Assembly (NCBI RefSeq): GCF_024362485.1
Contig: NZ_CP101456.1
Coordinates: forward strand, 3,100,001-3,164,000
DNA: 64,000 nucleotides
Reading direction: 5' to 3'
Origin: Natronobeatus ordinarius
GTDB taxonomy: Archaea; Halobacteriota; Halobacteria; Halobacteriales; Natrialbaceae
Both the position numbers and the translations under genes were made by a program. The number at the start of each line of letters is the position of its first letter. Positions within the stretch are counted from its first letter, which is position 1. This document shows positions 47,692 to 56,404 of this stretch, one piece after another. Below the pieces are notes generated by a model. That model was not told where the DNA came from. It searched no databases and saw only the letters and a list, made by a program, of their open reading frames with translations.

Positions 47692-47874
47692 ATCTATATA
47701 CTATCCTGAACGAATTGTATATATCTATCTACACGAACCGTGATCGTATCTCACTGCCAGCCACGTCGACGACACACCGCGGGATTGTTTCGCCGCGTCG
47801 CCGACGAGCGGATCGACAGACGCGCGTCAGACAGTCCACAACGCTTATTCGAGCGGGAACGGGTTGTAGTAGCA

Positions 47875-48693
47875 ATGGCCGGATTAGACGACGCGTTCGG
47901 AGACCTCTTCTCGGGCGTCGACGGGGTGCTTCTCTTCTCGCCCAGCGGTTCGTACTACGAGCGGTTCGAGTCGCTCGAGGACGAGGAGTGTCCGGTGATC
48001 GTCGTGGGAACGGAGAACGCCGTCGGGGCCGACGTCTTCGTCGAGTTGCCGATCGAGTTCGACGACGTCACCGACCGGATCCGGTTCGGCCTCGAGGGCT
48101 GTCTCGACGCCGACCTCGTCGACGATGGGGACGAGCTGGCGTGTGCAACGAGCGTCTTCGGCGACGGCATCGACACCGTATCGCGCGTGCGCGTGGATTC
48201 CGACACGCAGACTGGCATCTACGACCTGTTTACGCGCTCGCGTGCGGACACGGGCGTCGTCAAGGCCGTCCTCGAGCTGGCGATCGAGCTCGGCAAGAAA
48301 GGGCAGAAGGGAAAGCCGGTGGGGGCGCTGTTCATCGTCGGCGACGCGGGGAAAGTGATGAACAAGTCCCGGCCGCTGTCGTACAACCCGTTCGAGAAGT
48401 CTCACGTGCACGTCGGTGATCCGATCGTGAACGTCATGTTGAAGGAGTTCTCCCGGCTCGACGGCGCGTTCGTCATCTCGGATTCGGGGAAGATCGTCTC
48501 GGCGTACCGCTACCTCGAGCCCTCCGCGGAGGGGGTCGACATTCCGAAGGGGCTCGGCGCGCGCCACATGGCCGGCGGCGCGATCACCCGGGATACGAAC
48601 GCGATCGCCATCGTGCTTTCAGAGAGCGACGGGATGGTCCGGGCGTTCAAGGGTGGAGAGATCATCCTGGAGGTCGACCCGGAGGAGTACTGA
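47875..48693 (+). CDS. dacZ: diadenylate cyclase DacZ
   Basis: 272 residues. The C-terminal DAC domain carries the catalytic DGAFVISDSGKIV and GLGARHMAGGAITRDTNAIA (the RHR-type motif reads ARHMAG). The N-terminal about 110 residues are the archaeal domain. Makes c-di-AMP from ATP; in Haloferax this enzyme is essential and affects osmotic behaviour. GCTTATTCG about 28 nt before ATG 47875 is a likely TATA box. mscS follows 1 nt after the stop. Confidence 0.95.
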   Translation: MAGLDDAFGDLFSGVDGVLLFSPSGSYYERFESLEDEECPVIVVGTENAVGADVFVELPIEFDDVTDRIRFGLEGCLDADLVDDGDELACATSVFGDGIDTVSRVRVDSDTQTGIYDLFTRSRADTGVVKAVLELAIELGKKGQKGKPVGALFIVGDAGKVMNKSRPLSYNPFEKSHVHVGDPIVNVMLKEFSRLDGAFVISDSGKIVSAYRYLEPSAEGVDIPKGLGARHMAGGAITRDTNAIAIVLSESDGMVRAFKGGEIILEVDPEEY

Positions 48694-48694
48694 C

Positions 48695-49462
48695 ATGGAG
48701 ACGTGGCAGACGCTGATCGACGAACCAGCGGTCATCGCGCTGGCGGTCCTGGCGCTGGGGTTCGTCGTCGGCTACCTCGTCGGTCGGCTCAACGAACAGC
48801 TGCTGAGTGCCGCGGGCGTACCGGAGGCCGTCGAAGGGACGCCGTTCGAGCGAACCGCCCAGTCGCTCGGCACCTCGACCGTCGAGATCGTCGCCCGGTT
48901 GAGTTCGTGGTTCATCTACGGCATCGCGATCATCACGGCGATCCACATCGCACAGCTGCTCGAGACGGACGTGTTCTGGGAGCGGATCATCGGGTTCGTC
49001 CCGCAGGTGTTCATCGCGGTGCTCGTGCTCATCGTCGGCTTCGTCGTCGCCGACAAGGCCGAACTCTACGTCAGCGAGTACCTCCGCGGGGTGAAACTCC
49101 CCGAAGTGTCGATCATCCCGAAGGTCGTCAAGTACTCGGTGCTGTACGTGACCTTCCTCATCGCCTTGGACCAAGTCCACGTCCAGGTGATCGCGCTGTA
49201 CATCCTGCTGATCGTCTACGTTGCGGGCCTCGTCATCGTCGGCGCCTACGCGTTCAAGGACTTCGTCGTCTCGAGCGCCGTCGGCATCTACCTGCTGCTC
49301 GAGCAACCGTACGGCATCGGCGATCGAGTGGAGATCGGCGATCGTCGAGGGATCGTCCAGGAGGTCGACCTCTTCGTGACGAAAGTGGAGTCCGACTCGG
49401 AAGAGTACATCATTCCGAATCGGCAGGTGTTCGACGAGGGGATCGTCCGGATCCGAGATTAG
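48695..49462 (+). CDS. mscS: small MscS-family mechanosensitive channel
   Basis: 255 residues. Three or four membrane helices (about 12-30, 67-90, 97-120 and 145-172) lead to the MscS pore/beta domain: FKDFVVSSAVGIYLLLEQPY, GIGDRVEIGDRRGIVQEVDL, IIPNRQVFDEGIV. It ends right after the beta domain and lacks the long C-terminal cage. Directly downstream of dacZ, so both are probably cotranscribed, joining c-di-AMP and osmotic response. Confidence 0.93.
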   Translation: METWQTLIDEPAVIALAVLALGFVVGYLVGRLNEQLLSAAGVPEAVEGTPFERTAQSLGTSTVEIVARLSSWFIYGIAIITAIHIAQLLETDVFWERIIGFVPQVFIAVLVLIVGFVVADKAELYVSEYLRGVKLPEVSIIPKVVKYSVLYVTFLIALDQVHVQVIALYILLIVYVAGLVIVGAYAFKDFVVSSAVGIYLLLEQPYGIGDRVEIGDRRGIVQEVDLFVTKVESDSEEYIIPNRQVFDEGIVRIRD

Positions 49463-50280
49463 GGGATCGAGAGCCCCGCGTGCCACCGGTCGACGCCGGC
49501 CTCGCGTTTCACCTCGTCCATCTTCGCGAGGAGGGAAACGGCGAGCGAGGCGGTCTCGGCGGCTCGAGTCTCGCCCTCGGTGCGGAACTCGCCGCCGCTC
49601 CGGTCGGCGTAGACGGTGCAGACGGCGCCCGCCCGGAGCCCGTAGAGGTTCGCGAGCGTGAGGATGGCGCTGGCTTCCATCTCGATGTTCGCGACGTTCG
49701 CTTCACGGAGTTCCTCGACCAGCCCCTCGGAGTCGGCGGCCCGGAAGCCGTCGAAGCCGGGCCGGCCCTGGCCGGCGTAAAAGGAGTCGGCGCTCATCGT
49801 GATCCCGGTGTGGTAGTCATAATCCAGCCGTTCGGCGGCCGCGACGAGCGCACAGACTACCTCGTGGTCGGCGCTGGCGGGGTAGTCCGGGCGCACGTAC
49901 TCGTCGCTCGTCCCCTCCTGACGGACGGCGCCGGTGGTGATGACGAGGTCGCCGACGCGCATCTCGGGCTGGATCGCTCCACAGGAACCGACCCGGATGA
50001 ACGTGTCGGCGCCGACGCGACAGAGTTCCTCGACGGCGATGGCGGCCGAGGGGCTGCCGATGCCCGTCGAGGTGACCGAGATCGGCGTCCCCTCGTACGT
50101 TCCGGTCGCCGTCCGATACTCGCGGTGGTGCGCCCGGTGGTCGTACTCGTCCCAGCAGGCGACGATCTTCTCGACTCGTTCGGGGTTGCCCGGCAGGAGG
50201 ACGGCCTCCGCGACGTCGCCGGGACCGATCTCTAGGTGATACTGTACGTCGGCGTTCGGATCTTCGCTATCGCCGGTCAT
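49459..50280 (-). CDS. udp: uridine phosphorylase
   Basis: 273 residues of the PNP/UDP family. AVLLPGNPERVEKI, TSTGIGSPSAAIAVEEL, FIRVGSCGAIQPEM and IEMEASAILTLANLYGLRAG are the phosphate- and ribose-binding motifs. Splits uridine into uracil and ribose-1-phosphate. The stop overlaps the convergent mscS stop by 4 nt. Part of the nucleoside salvage cluster with cdd and the BMP transporter. Confidence 0.94.
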   Translation of the reverse strand: MTGDSEDPNADVQYHLEIGPGDVAEAVLLPGNPERVEKIVACWDEYDHRAHHREYRTATGTYEGTPISVTSTGIGSPSAAIAVEELCRVGADTFIRVGSCGAIQPEMRVGDLVITTGAVRQEGTSDEYVRPDYPASADHEVVCALVAAAERLDYDYHTGITMSADSFYAGQGRPGFDGFRAADSEGLVEELREANVANIEMEASAILTLANLYGLRAGAVCTVYADRSGGEFRTEGETRAAETASLAVSLLAKMDEVKREAGVDRWHAGLSIP

Positions 50281-50338
50281 TCGGTGGCGAGGTTAGATCC
50301 GACACCGTATATAATTGGGAGGCGAACGAAGGTCCGGT

Positions 50339-50770
50339 ATGGCACGGGGAACGCTCGAGGACACGTACGTCGCCGCCCTGCAGCACGACCGGGCTGACGT
50401 CGATCCGGACGCGACGCTCGTCGGCGTCGTCCGCAAACCGACGCGATGGTTCCACGGGTCTGTCGACGAGAACGTCCCCGAGCTCGGGCCGCCGTCGGAC
50501 CTGCTCGAGGCGGTCAGCGCGGCCGAAGACGACCTGAAGATCCAGGGGCTTTGCGAGGAAGGGGCTCACAACGCCGCGTGGGACCAGGTCAACTTCGAGT
50601 CGCGATATCAAATGTACCTCGAGGAGTCGGCCGACGCGCGGGCGGCCCTCGAGGAACTCGGGGACCGACTCGCGGGAGGCGAGTCGCTCGCACTTGTCTG
50701 TTACGAGAACACCGAGAAGAAGCGGTGTCACCGGACGATCCTCCGGGAAGTGCTCGAGAAACGGCTGTAG
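50339..50770 (+). CDS. DUF488-like protein
   Basis: 143 residues. Contains the DUF488-type late motif LALVCYENTEKKRCHRTILR with Cys-His-Arg. The N-terminal half (GVVRKPTRWFHGSVDENVPE) is haloarchaeal in style. Function unknown. GTATATAAT near 50308 is 28 nt before ATG 50339 (leaderless). Divergent from udp. Confidence 0.78.
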   Translation: MARGTLEDTYVAALQHDRADVDPDATLVGVVRKPTRWFHGSVDENVPELGPPSDLLEAVSAAEDDLKIQGLCEEGAHNAAWDQVNFESRYQMYLEESADARAALEELGDRLAGGESLALVCYENTEKKRCHRTILREVLEKRL

Positions 50771-50776
50771 GACCCG

Positions 50777-51163
50777 TTACTCGAGCATCTCTTCGGTGAT
50801 CGTGTTCGGCAGGAGTTCGCCGAGGGTGTACTCACACACCGCGTCGCCTTCGTCACAGAGGACGAGGAGGTCGTCGTCGCAGAACTCCGCGAGCGTCTGG
50901 CGGCACATCCCGCAGGGCGTGACCCCGTCCCGGCGGTCGGAGCTGACGGCGAGCCGGACGAAGTCGCGGTGGCCCTGCTTGACCGCCTCGGCGATCGCCA
51001 CCTCCTCGGCGTGGAGGCTGTTGCTGTAGTTCGCGTTCTCGAGGTTACAGCCGACGAAGACCTCGCCGTCGGCGGTTTCGAGTGCAGCCCCAACCCGGTA
51101 GTCGGAGTAGGGGACGTGCGCGCGATCCTGGACCTCGCGGGCGGCCTCGATCAACTCGTCCAT
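50777..51163 (-). CDS. cdd: cytidine deaminase
   Basis: 128 residues, normal length. Zinc and catalytic motifs HAEEVAIAEA (His/Glu) and PCGMCRQTLAEF (two Cys), with substrate loop GCNLENANYSNSLH. Deaminates cytidine to uridine, feeding uridine phosphorylase. Lies between udp and the transporter permeases. Confidence 0.96.
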   Translation of the reverse strand: MDELIEAAREVQDRAHVPYSDYRVGAALETADGEVFVGCNLENANYSNSLHAEEVAIAEAVKQGHRDFVRLAVSSDRRDGVTPCGMCRQTLAEFCDDDLLVLCDEGDAVCEYTLGELLPNTITEEMLE

Positions 51164-51280
51164 GGCGGAGACACTCGCGCTCGGGGTAAGAAGTCACCGG
51201 CCTCGTACCAGTGGATGGCTGCCGGTTCCGGTGGTCGCGGGTCGGTTCGCAGCGTCCCGAAAGTGGGTGCGACGGCGAGG

Positions 51281-52348
51281 TCAGTCCTCGCTTGAGTCGT
51301 AGTGCTCTCCGGCCGACGACGGGATCCGGGTCTTGCCGACGAACACGAGCACGACGACGACCGTGACGTAGGGAATAGTGCGGATGAGTTCGGTCGGCAC
51401 CGCGTAGCCGAGCGCCTGCAGGCGGATCTGCACGGCGTCGAGGCCGGCGAAGAGGAGCGAGCCGCCGAGGGCACCCACGGGGTGGTAGTTCGCGAAGAGG
51501 TAGGTCGCGATGGCGATGAACCCACGGCCACCGATGTCGGTCTCGCCGCCGCCGGCGAACGTTCCGAGCTGGCCGAGCGCGAAGCCGGCCCCGCCCAGCC
51601 CCGCGAAGACGCCCGAGAGGAGGACGGCGGCGTACCGGACCCGCCGGACGTCGACGCCGGCCGTATCGAGCGCCTTCGGGTTCTCGCCGCTGGCGACGAC
51701 CCACCGGCCGAACGCGGTCTGCGTGAGCAGGTACCAGCCGGCGACCGTCGCGAGCAGCATGATCCACACCTCGGGGCCCGTATCGAACAGCAGGTAGCCG
51801 ACGACCGGCAGCTCCGAGAGTACCGGTACGGTGACGCTGTCGAACGTGCCGACTCGCGCCGTATTGGGGCTCTGGAAGACGATCCGTGAGGCGAAGGGTG
51901 CGAGCCCGAGCGCGATGAGCCAGATCGCCAGGCCAGCGATGATCTGGTCGGCTTCGAACTCGAGGCAGACGACCGCGAACACCAGCGCGAAGAGCGTGCT
52001 CGCTCCGACGCCGGCGAGAAAGCCCCACCAGTGGTTCGAGACGCCCATCGTCGACTCGCCGGCGCCGATCCAGAAGGTGACGAGGATCGCCGAAAAGGCC
52101 GAGACGATCAACAGCCCCTCGAGGCCGATGTTGATGACGCCGCTTTTCTCGGCGAAGATGCCGCCGATCGCGGCCAGCGCGATTGGGACCGCCAGTCGGA
52201 GGGTGGCCTCGTGCATGCTCGGGCTCGCGAACACGGAGAGTAACGCGGCGACCCAGGAGTCCGGGAACGCCAGGCCGACGACGAGCATGGTCGCGGCGCC
52301 GGCCCCGAAGACGGCGAGGGCAGCCGTTCGGGGAATGCGATCACTCAT
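51281..52348 (-). CDS. nucleoside-type ABC transporter permease 2
   Basis: 355 residues, eight to ten membrane helices, BPD_transp_2 family. EATLRLAVPIALAAIGGIFA, EKSGVINIGLEGLLI and GENPKALDTAGVDVRRVRY are the conserved loops. The start overlaps the end of permease 1 by 8 nt. With the BMP lipoprotein it probably imports nucleosides. Confidence 0.92.
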   Translation of the reverse strand: MSDRIPRTAALAVFGAGAATMLVVGLAFPDSWVAALLSVFASPSMHEATLRLAVPIALAAIGGIFAEKSGVINIGLEGLLIVSAFSAILVTFWIGAGESTMGVSNHWWGFLAGVGASTLFALVFAVVCLEFEADQIIAGLAIWLIALGLAPFASRIVFQSPNTARVGTFDSVTVPVLSELPVVGYLLFDTGPEVWIMLLATVAGWYLLTQTAFGRWVVASGENPKALDTAGVDVRRVRYAAVLLSGVFAGLGGAGFALGQLGTFAGGGETDIGGRGFIAIATYLFANYHPVGALGGSLLFAGLDAVQIRLQALGYAVPTELIRTIPYVTVVVVLVFVGKTRIPSSAGEHYDSSED

Positions 52349-53570
52349 CCGCCTCACCTCCGCCGTCCGCCCGGACCGGACGATGCGTCTCGACGTCGAG
52401 GTACCGGCGGCCGAGCAGCCGGAAGAACTCCGGCATCGCCACGAACAGGATGACGAGCCCGCTGACGATGCCGACCAGCTCCGGCGGGACGGCCGTCGCC
52501 GTCCCGACCGCGCTCGAGCCACTCGAGAGGATGCCGAAGAGGAACGCCGCCGCCCCGACGCCGAGCGGGTTGTTGCCCGCCAGGATCGAGACGGCGATGC
52601 CGTCGAACCCGAGCGGAGGGACGTTCTCGAGCCAGCGACCGTGAACCATGAGCACCCAGAAGGCGCCGGCAATCCCCCCGAGCGCGCCCGAGAGGGTCAT
52701 GCTCGCGACGACCATCCGTTTCTCGTCGACCCCGCCGTAGGCGGCCGCCGCCGGCTGGATGCCGCTGGTCCGGAGCTCGTAGCCGAAGGAGGTCGCCGCC
52801 AGCAGCCACGCGATCGCGACCATGAGGGCGATTGCGAACGCCAGCGCGAGCAGCGAGAAGCTCATCCGCCCGTGGAAGCCGACGATCGGGATCGTCGGAA
52901 TCGTCGCGTACTCCGGGACCGCTGCCGTCTGTGAGTTCGCGCTGTCGGGATCCTGGAACTGCCAGGAGAGCAGCGTCGAGGTGACGCCCACGGCGACGAA
53001 GTTGAGCATGATCGTCGTGATCACTTCGTTGGCGTCGGCGTACGCCTTGAGCGCGCCGGGGATCGCGCCGTAGAGCCCGCCGGCGACCGCGCCCGCGAGC
53101 ACGCCGATCGGGATGAGCAAGACGGTGCCGAGGAACCCGCCCGGCAAGATCGAGGCCGCCGCGAGGACGGTGATGCCGGTGGCGAACCCGCCGACGACCA
53201 GCTGCCCCTGCGTCCCGATGTTGAACAGCCCCGCGCGGAACGCGACGGCGACCGACAGCCCCGCGAAGATCAGCAGCGTCGTCTGCTGGAGCGTCGTCGC
53301 CAGCCGGAGGTTCCGCGGGTGCCAGCCGCCCTCGAGCGGATGGCCGAGCGCGCCGAGAAACAGCTCGTAGTAGACCTGCATCGGGTTGTAACAGAACGTC
53401 TGGCCGGCCAGGTTCAGGCCGGTTCGACAGCTCGCGAACGCACCCGAGACGAAGACGAAGACGCCGCCGACGACGATCGCCACGAGCAGCGCCGCGACGC
53501 TGATCGCCACGCGCTCGAGGGCTGACGCGTGGACGAGCCGTTCGAAGAGCCGTTCGAGCCTGGCTCGCAT
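52341..53570 (-). CDS. nucleoside-type ABC transporter permease 1
   Basis: 409 residues, BPD_transp_2 family. AFRAGLFNIGTQGQLVVGGF and GIQPAAAAYGGVDEKRMVVA are the conserved loops. The start overlaps the ATPase stop by one base. Forms a heterodimer with permease 2. Confidence 0.92.
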   Translation of the reverse strand: MRARLERLFERLVHASALERVAISVAALLVAIVVGGVFVFVSGAFASCRTGLNLAGQTFCYNPMQVYYELFLGALGHPLEGGWHPRNLRLATTLQQTTLLIFAGLSVAVAFRAGLFNIGTQGQLVVGGFATGITVLAAASILPGGFLGTVLLIPIGVLAGAVAGGLYGAIPGALKAYADANEVITTIMLNFVAVGVTSTLLSWQFQDPDSANSQTAAVPEYATIPTIPIVGFHGRMSFSLLALAFAIALMVAIAWLLAATSFGYELRTSGIQPAAAAYGGVDEKRMVVASMTLSGALGGIAGAFWVLMVHGRWLENVPPLGFDGIAVSILAGNNPLGVGAAAFLFGILSSGSSAVGTATAVPPELVGIVSGLVILFVAMPEFFRLLGRRYLDVETHRPVRADGGGEADE

Positions 53571-55177
53571 CAGCGCACCCCTCCGTTCGAGGCGCTGACG
53601 AGCCGTTCGGGACGCTCGCCGGCCATCAACAGCCCGACTTCCTCTTCGGTGACGTCGTTGGGATCGACCACATCGACGAAATCGCCCTCGTACATGACCG
53701 CGAGCCGATCCGACAGCCCCCGCACCTCGTCGAGTTTCGAGGAGACGAGCACGATCGCTACGCCCTCGCGACGGAGTTCGAGCAGCCGGTCGTGGATGAA
53801 CTCCGTCGAGCCGACGTCGACGCCGCGGGTCGGGTGGGTCGCGATCACGAGCGTCGGATCGCGCTCGATCTCACGGCCGACGATGAACTTCTGCTGGTTC
53901 CCGCCCGACAGCGAAGCGGCGCCCGCCTCGGCGTCCGGCGGCCGGACGTCGTACGTGTCGACGATCGCGTCGGCGTGTTCGCGCGCGCTTGCCCAGTCGA
54001 TCCGGCCGGACTCGGCGAACGGCGGCGATCGGTGGCTCCCGAGGACGCCGTTCTCGACGAGGTCGAACGACATCACGAGTCCGCGTTCGTGGCGGTCCGC
54101 CGGGACGTAGGCCATCCCCGCGTCGATCCGGTCGCGCCGGGACAGGGTCGTGATCTCCGTGCCGTCGAAGTCGATTCGCCCGGCTGCGGGCGTCCGGAGC
54201 CCCGTGATCGCCTCTGCCAGCTCCGCCTGTCCGTTGCCGTCCACGCCAGCGATGCCGAAGATCTCGCCGGCCCGGACCTCGAAGTCGACCGAGGAGACCG
54301 TCTCCACGCCGCGTCGGTCCTCGACGGTGAGGGTATCGACCGAGAGGACCGGGTCGCCGGCGTCCGCCGGCGGAGCGTCGATCTCGAGGACGACCTCGCG
54401 ACCGACCATGCGCTCAGCGAGGTCCTCGCGGGTCGCCGCCGCCGGATCGACCGTGGCGACCGATTCGCCGTCACGGAGGACGGTGATCGCGTCGGCGGCG
54501 TGCATCGCCTCCCCGAGCTTGTGGGTGATGAAGATGACCGTCTTCCCCTGGTCGGTGAGCTCATCGAGGACGGCGTACAGTCCCTCGACCTCCTGTGGCG
54601 TGAGGACGGCCGTCGGCTCGTCGAGGACGAGCACGTCCGCGCCGCGGTAGAGCGCCTTGAGGATCTCGACGCGCTGTTGCACGCCGACGTCCAGTTCCTC
54701 GACGGTGGCGTCGGGATCGACGTCGAGGCCGTACTTCTCACAGAGCCGCCGGATCTCGCGATCGATGCGGTCCCGATCGACGGCCAGCCCGAGCCACTTG
54801 CGCGGTTCGTTCCCGAGGGCGATGTTCTCGGCGACGGTCATCGGCCCGACGAGCATGAAGTGCTGGTGGATCATCCCGACGCCGACGTCGATCGCGTCGC
54901 GCGGCGTCTCGAAGGTTCGTTCGACGCCGTCGACCACGATCCGGCCCTCGTCGGGCTCGTACAGCCCGTAGAGGACGTTCATCAGGGTCGTCTTCCCCGC
55001 CCCGTTCTCGCCGAGCAGCGCGTGGACGGTCCCCCGTTCGACGCGGAGGTCGACGTCGTCGTTCGCGACGACGCCGGGGAATCGCTTGGTGATCCCGTCG
55101 AGGTGGACGGCGACCGCACCGTCGGTGACCGAACTGTCGGCTCTCTCGCTCGTTTCGCCCGCTCCCGGTTCGGTCAT
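53570..55177 (-). CDS. nucleoside-type ABC transporter ATPase (tandem ABC)
   Basis: 535 residues with two ABC domains. The first has GENGAGKTTLMNVL, the second starts near 270. The first signature is degenerate (ELDVGVQQRVEI) as usual in RbsA-like ATPases, and the second reads LSGGNQQKFIVGRE. Walker B regions are VLVLDEPTAVLTP and LVIATHPTRGVDVG. It follows the BMP lipoprotein by 6 nt. Confidence 0.95.
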   Translation of the reverse strand: MTEPGAGETSERADSSVTDGAVAVHLDGITKRFPGVVANDDVDLRVERGTVHALLGENGAGKTTLMNVLYGLYEPDEGRIVVDGVERTFETPRDAIDVGVGMIHQHFMLVGPMTVAENIALGNEPRKWLGLAVDRDRIDREIRRLCEKYGLDVDPDATVEELDVGVQQRVEILKALYRGADVLVLDEPTAVLTPQEVEGLYAVLDELTDQGKTVIFITHKLGEAMHAADAITVLRDGESVATVDPAAATREDLAERMVGREVVLEIDAPPADAGDPVLSVDTLTVEDRRGVETVSSVDFEVRAGEIFGIAGVDGNGQAELAEAITGLRTPAAGRIDFDGTEITTLSRRDRIDAGMAYVPADRHERGLVMSFDLVENGVLGSHRSPPFAESGRIDWASAREHADAIVDTYDVRPPDAEAGAASLSGGNQQKFIVGREIERDPTLVIATHPTRGVDVGSTEFIHDRLLELRREGVAIVLVSSKLDEVRGLSDRLAVMYEGDFVDVVDPNDVTEEEVGLLMAGERPERLVSASNGGVR

Positions 55178-55183
55178 GACGAC

Positions 55184-56239
55184 CTAGGGTTGCTCGGGAA
55201 CGTCGATCTCGCCGTCGACGATCGCGGCTTCAGACTCCTCGAGCGCGGAAACGATCTCGTCGGGGACGGCGTCGCCGATCGACTGACCGTAGGCGACGCC
55301 GACGCCGTCGTCCGCGAGCCCGAGTTCCTCGACGCCGCCGGAGAACTCGTCGTCGATGACGTCGGCGACGGCGTCGATGACCGCCTCGTCGACTCCTTTC
55401 ACCATACTCGCGACGATGACGTCCGCGTAGTCCTCTTCGGAGACCGACTGGTCGTCGTCGACGCCGATCGCCAGCCGCCCCTCCGACTCGGCGGCCTGGA
55501 AGACGCCCACGCCGGTCGCGCCGGCCGCGTGGTAGACGATGTCGGCGCCCTGGTCCTGGTACATCGAGAGCGCCGTCTCCCGGCCGCCGGCGGTATCGTT
55601 GAAGTCGCCGACGTAGCTCGTGACGACCTCGACGTCCGGATTGGCGTGTTCGACGCCAGCGACGAAGCCGGCCTCGAACTTTCGGATCAGCGGCGCCTCG
55701 ATGCCGCCGACGAAGCCGACGGTCGCCTCGTCCGGGTCGGTCGCGGCGTCGCCCGCCTCGAACTCCTCGGTGGTAAGCAGCCCCGCGAGGTGGCCGACCT
55801 GGAACGAGCCCTCGTGCTCGCCGAAGACGTAGCTGCGGACGTTGTCCGCGTCCTCGACGACCGCGTCGATGATGATGAAGTTCTGTTCGGGGTACTCCGG
55901 TGCGTTGTCCGCCAGCGGATCCTCCTGCTGGAAGCCGACGCAGGTGATCAGGTCGTACTCCCCGGACTCGGCGAAGTCCCGCTGGATCGAGTCGAAGTCG
56001 CCCTCCGTGTCCGGTTCGGTCTCGTCGTAGGAGACGCCGAACTCCTCGTCGGCTGCCATGACCCCCTGCTGAGCCATGTCGTTGAACGAGTTGTCGCCGA
56101 GCCCACCCGTCGAGTAGATCATCCCGACGGTCGCCGCCGACTCCGTCTCTTCGTCGCCGAACCCGCCGACACAGCCTGCGACGGCCGCGAGGCCGGCGGT
56201 GCTTACTGCCTGTAAGAATCGTCGTCTATCACGTACCAT
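55184..56239 (-). CDS. BMP-family nucleoside-binding lipoprotein
   Basis: 351 residues. N-terminal lipobox AVAGC (Cys23) after an Arg-rich start (RDRRRFLQ), so Tat/lipoprotein export is likely. The BMP (basic membrane protein/PnrA) fold is seen in MIYSTGGLGDNSFND, ADIVYHAAGATGVGVFQAA and AIGVDDDQSV. First gene of the transporter operon. TTATTTAAC at about 56264-56272 on the minus strand, 27 nt before the ATG, suggests a leaderless mRNA. Confidence 0.93.
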   Translation of the reverse strand: MVRDRRRFLQAVSTAGLAAVAGCVGGFGDEETESAATVGMIYSTGGLGDNSFNDMAQQGVMAADEEFGVSYDETEPDTEGDFDSIQRDFAESGEYDLITCVGFQQEDPLADNAPEYPEQNFIIIDAVVEDADNVRSYVFGEHEGSFQVGHLAGLLTTEEFEAGDAATDPDEATVGFVGGIEAPLIRKFEAGFVAGVEHANPDVEVVTSYVGDFNDTAGGRETALSMYQDQGADIVYHAAGATGVGVFQAAESEGRLAIGVDDDQSVSEEDYADVIVASMVKGVDEAVIDAVADVIDDEFSGGVEELGLADDGVGVAYGQSIGDAVPDEIVSALEESEAAIVDGEIDVPEQP

Positions 56240-56404
56240 GAACGTCCATTGTAGACGACAGTAAGTTAAATAATACGGTCCGCTGACGGCTGAGAGAGCG
56301 CAAACGGTCCCGATCGTCGGCCGAACGCTCGCAATCGGTCCACGGCCGACGATCCGCGATCGGTCACAGCCGATCCGCGCTCGACGACCGGTTTCGATCG
56401 ACGG

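Noticed and set aside
53792-56215. 807-codon plus-strand ORF over the BMP lipoprotein and ATPase genes
   Set aside because: It is a GC-rich mirror frame of two well-supported minus-strand genes. Its translation is Arg/Asp/Val-biased with no domain. The same applies to other long antisense frames, e.g. 14757-16136, 8049-9365 and 42618-44564.
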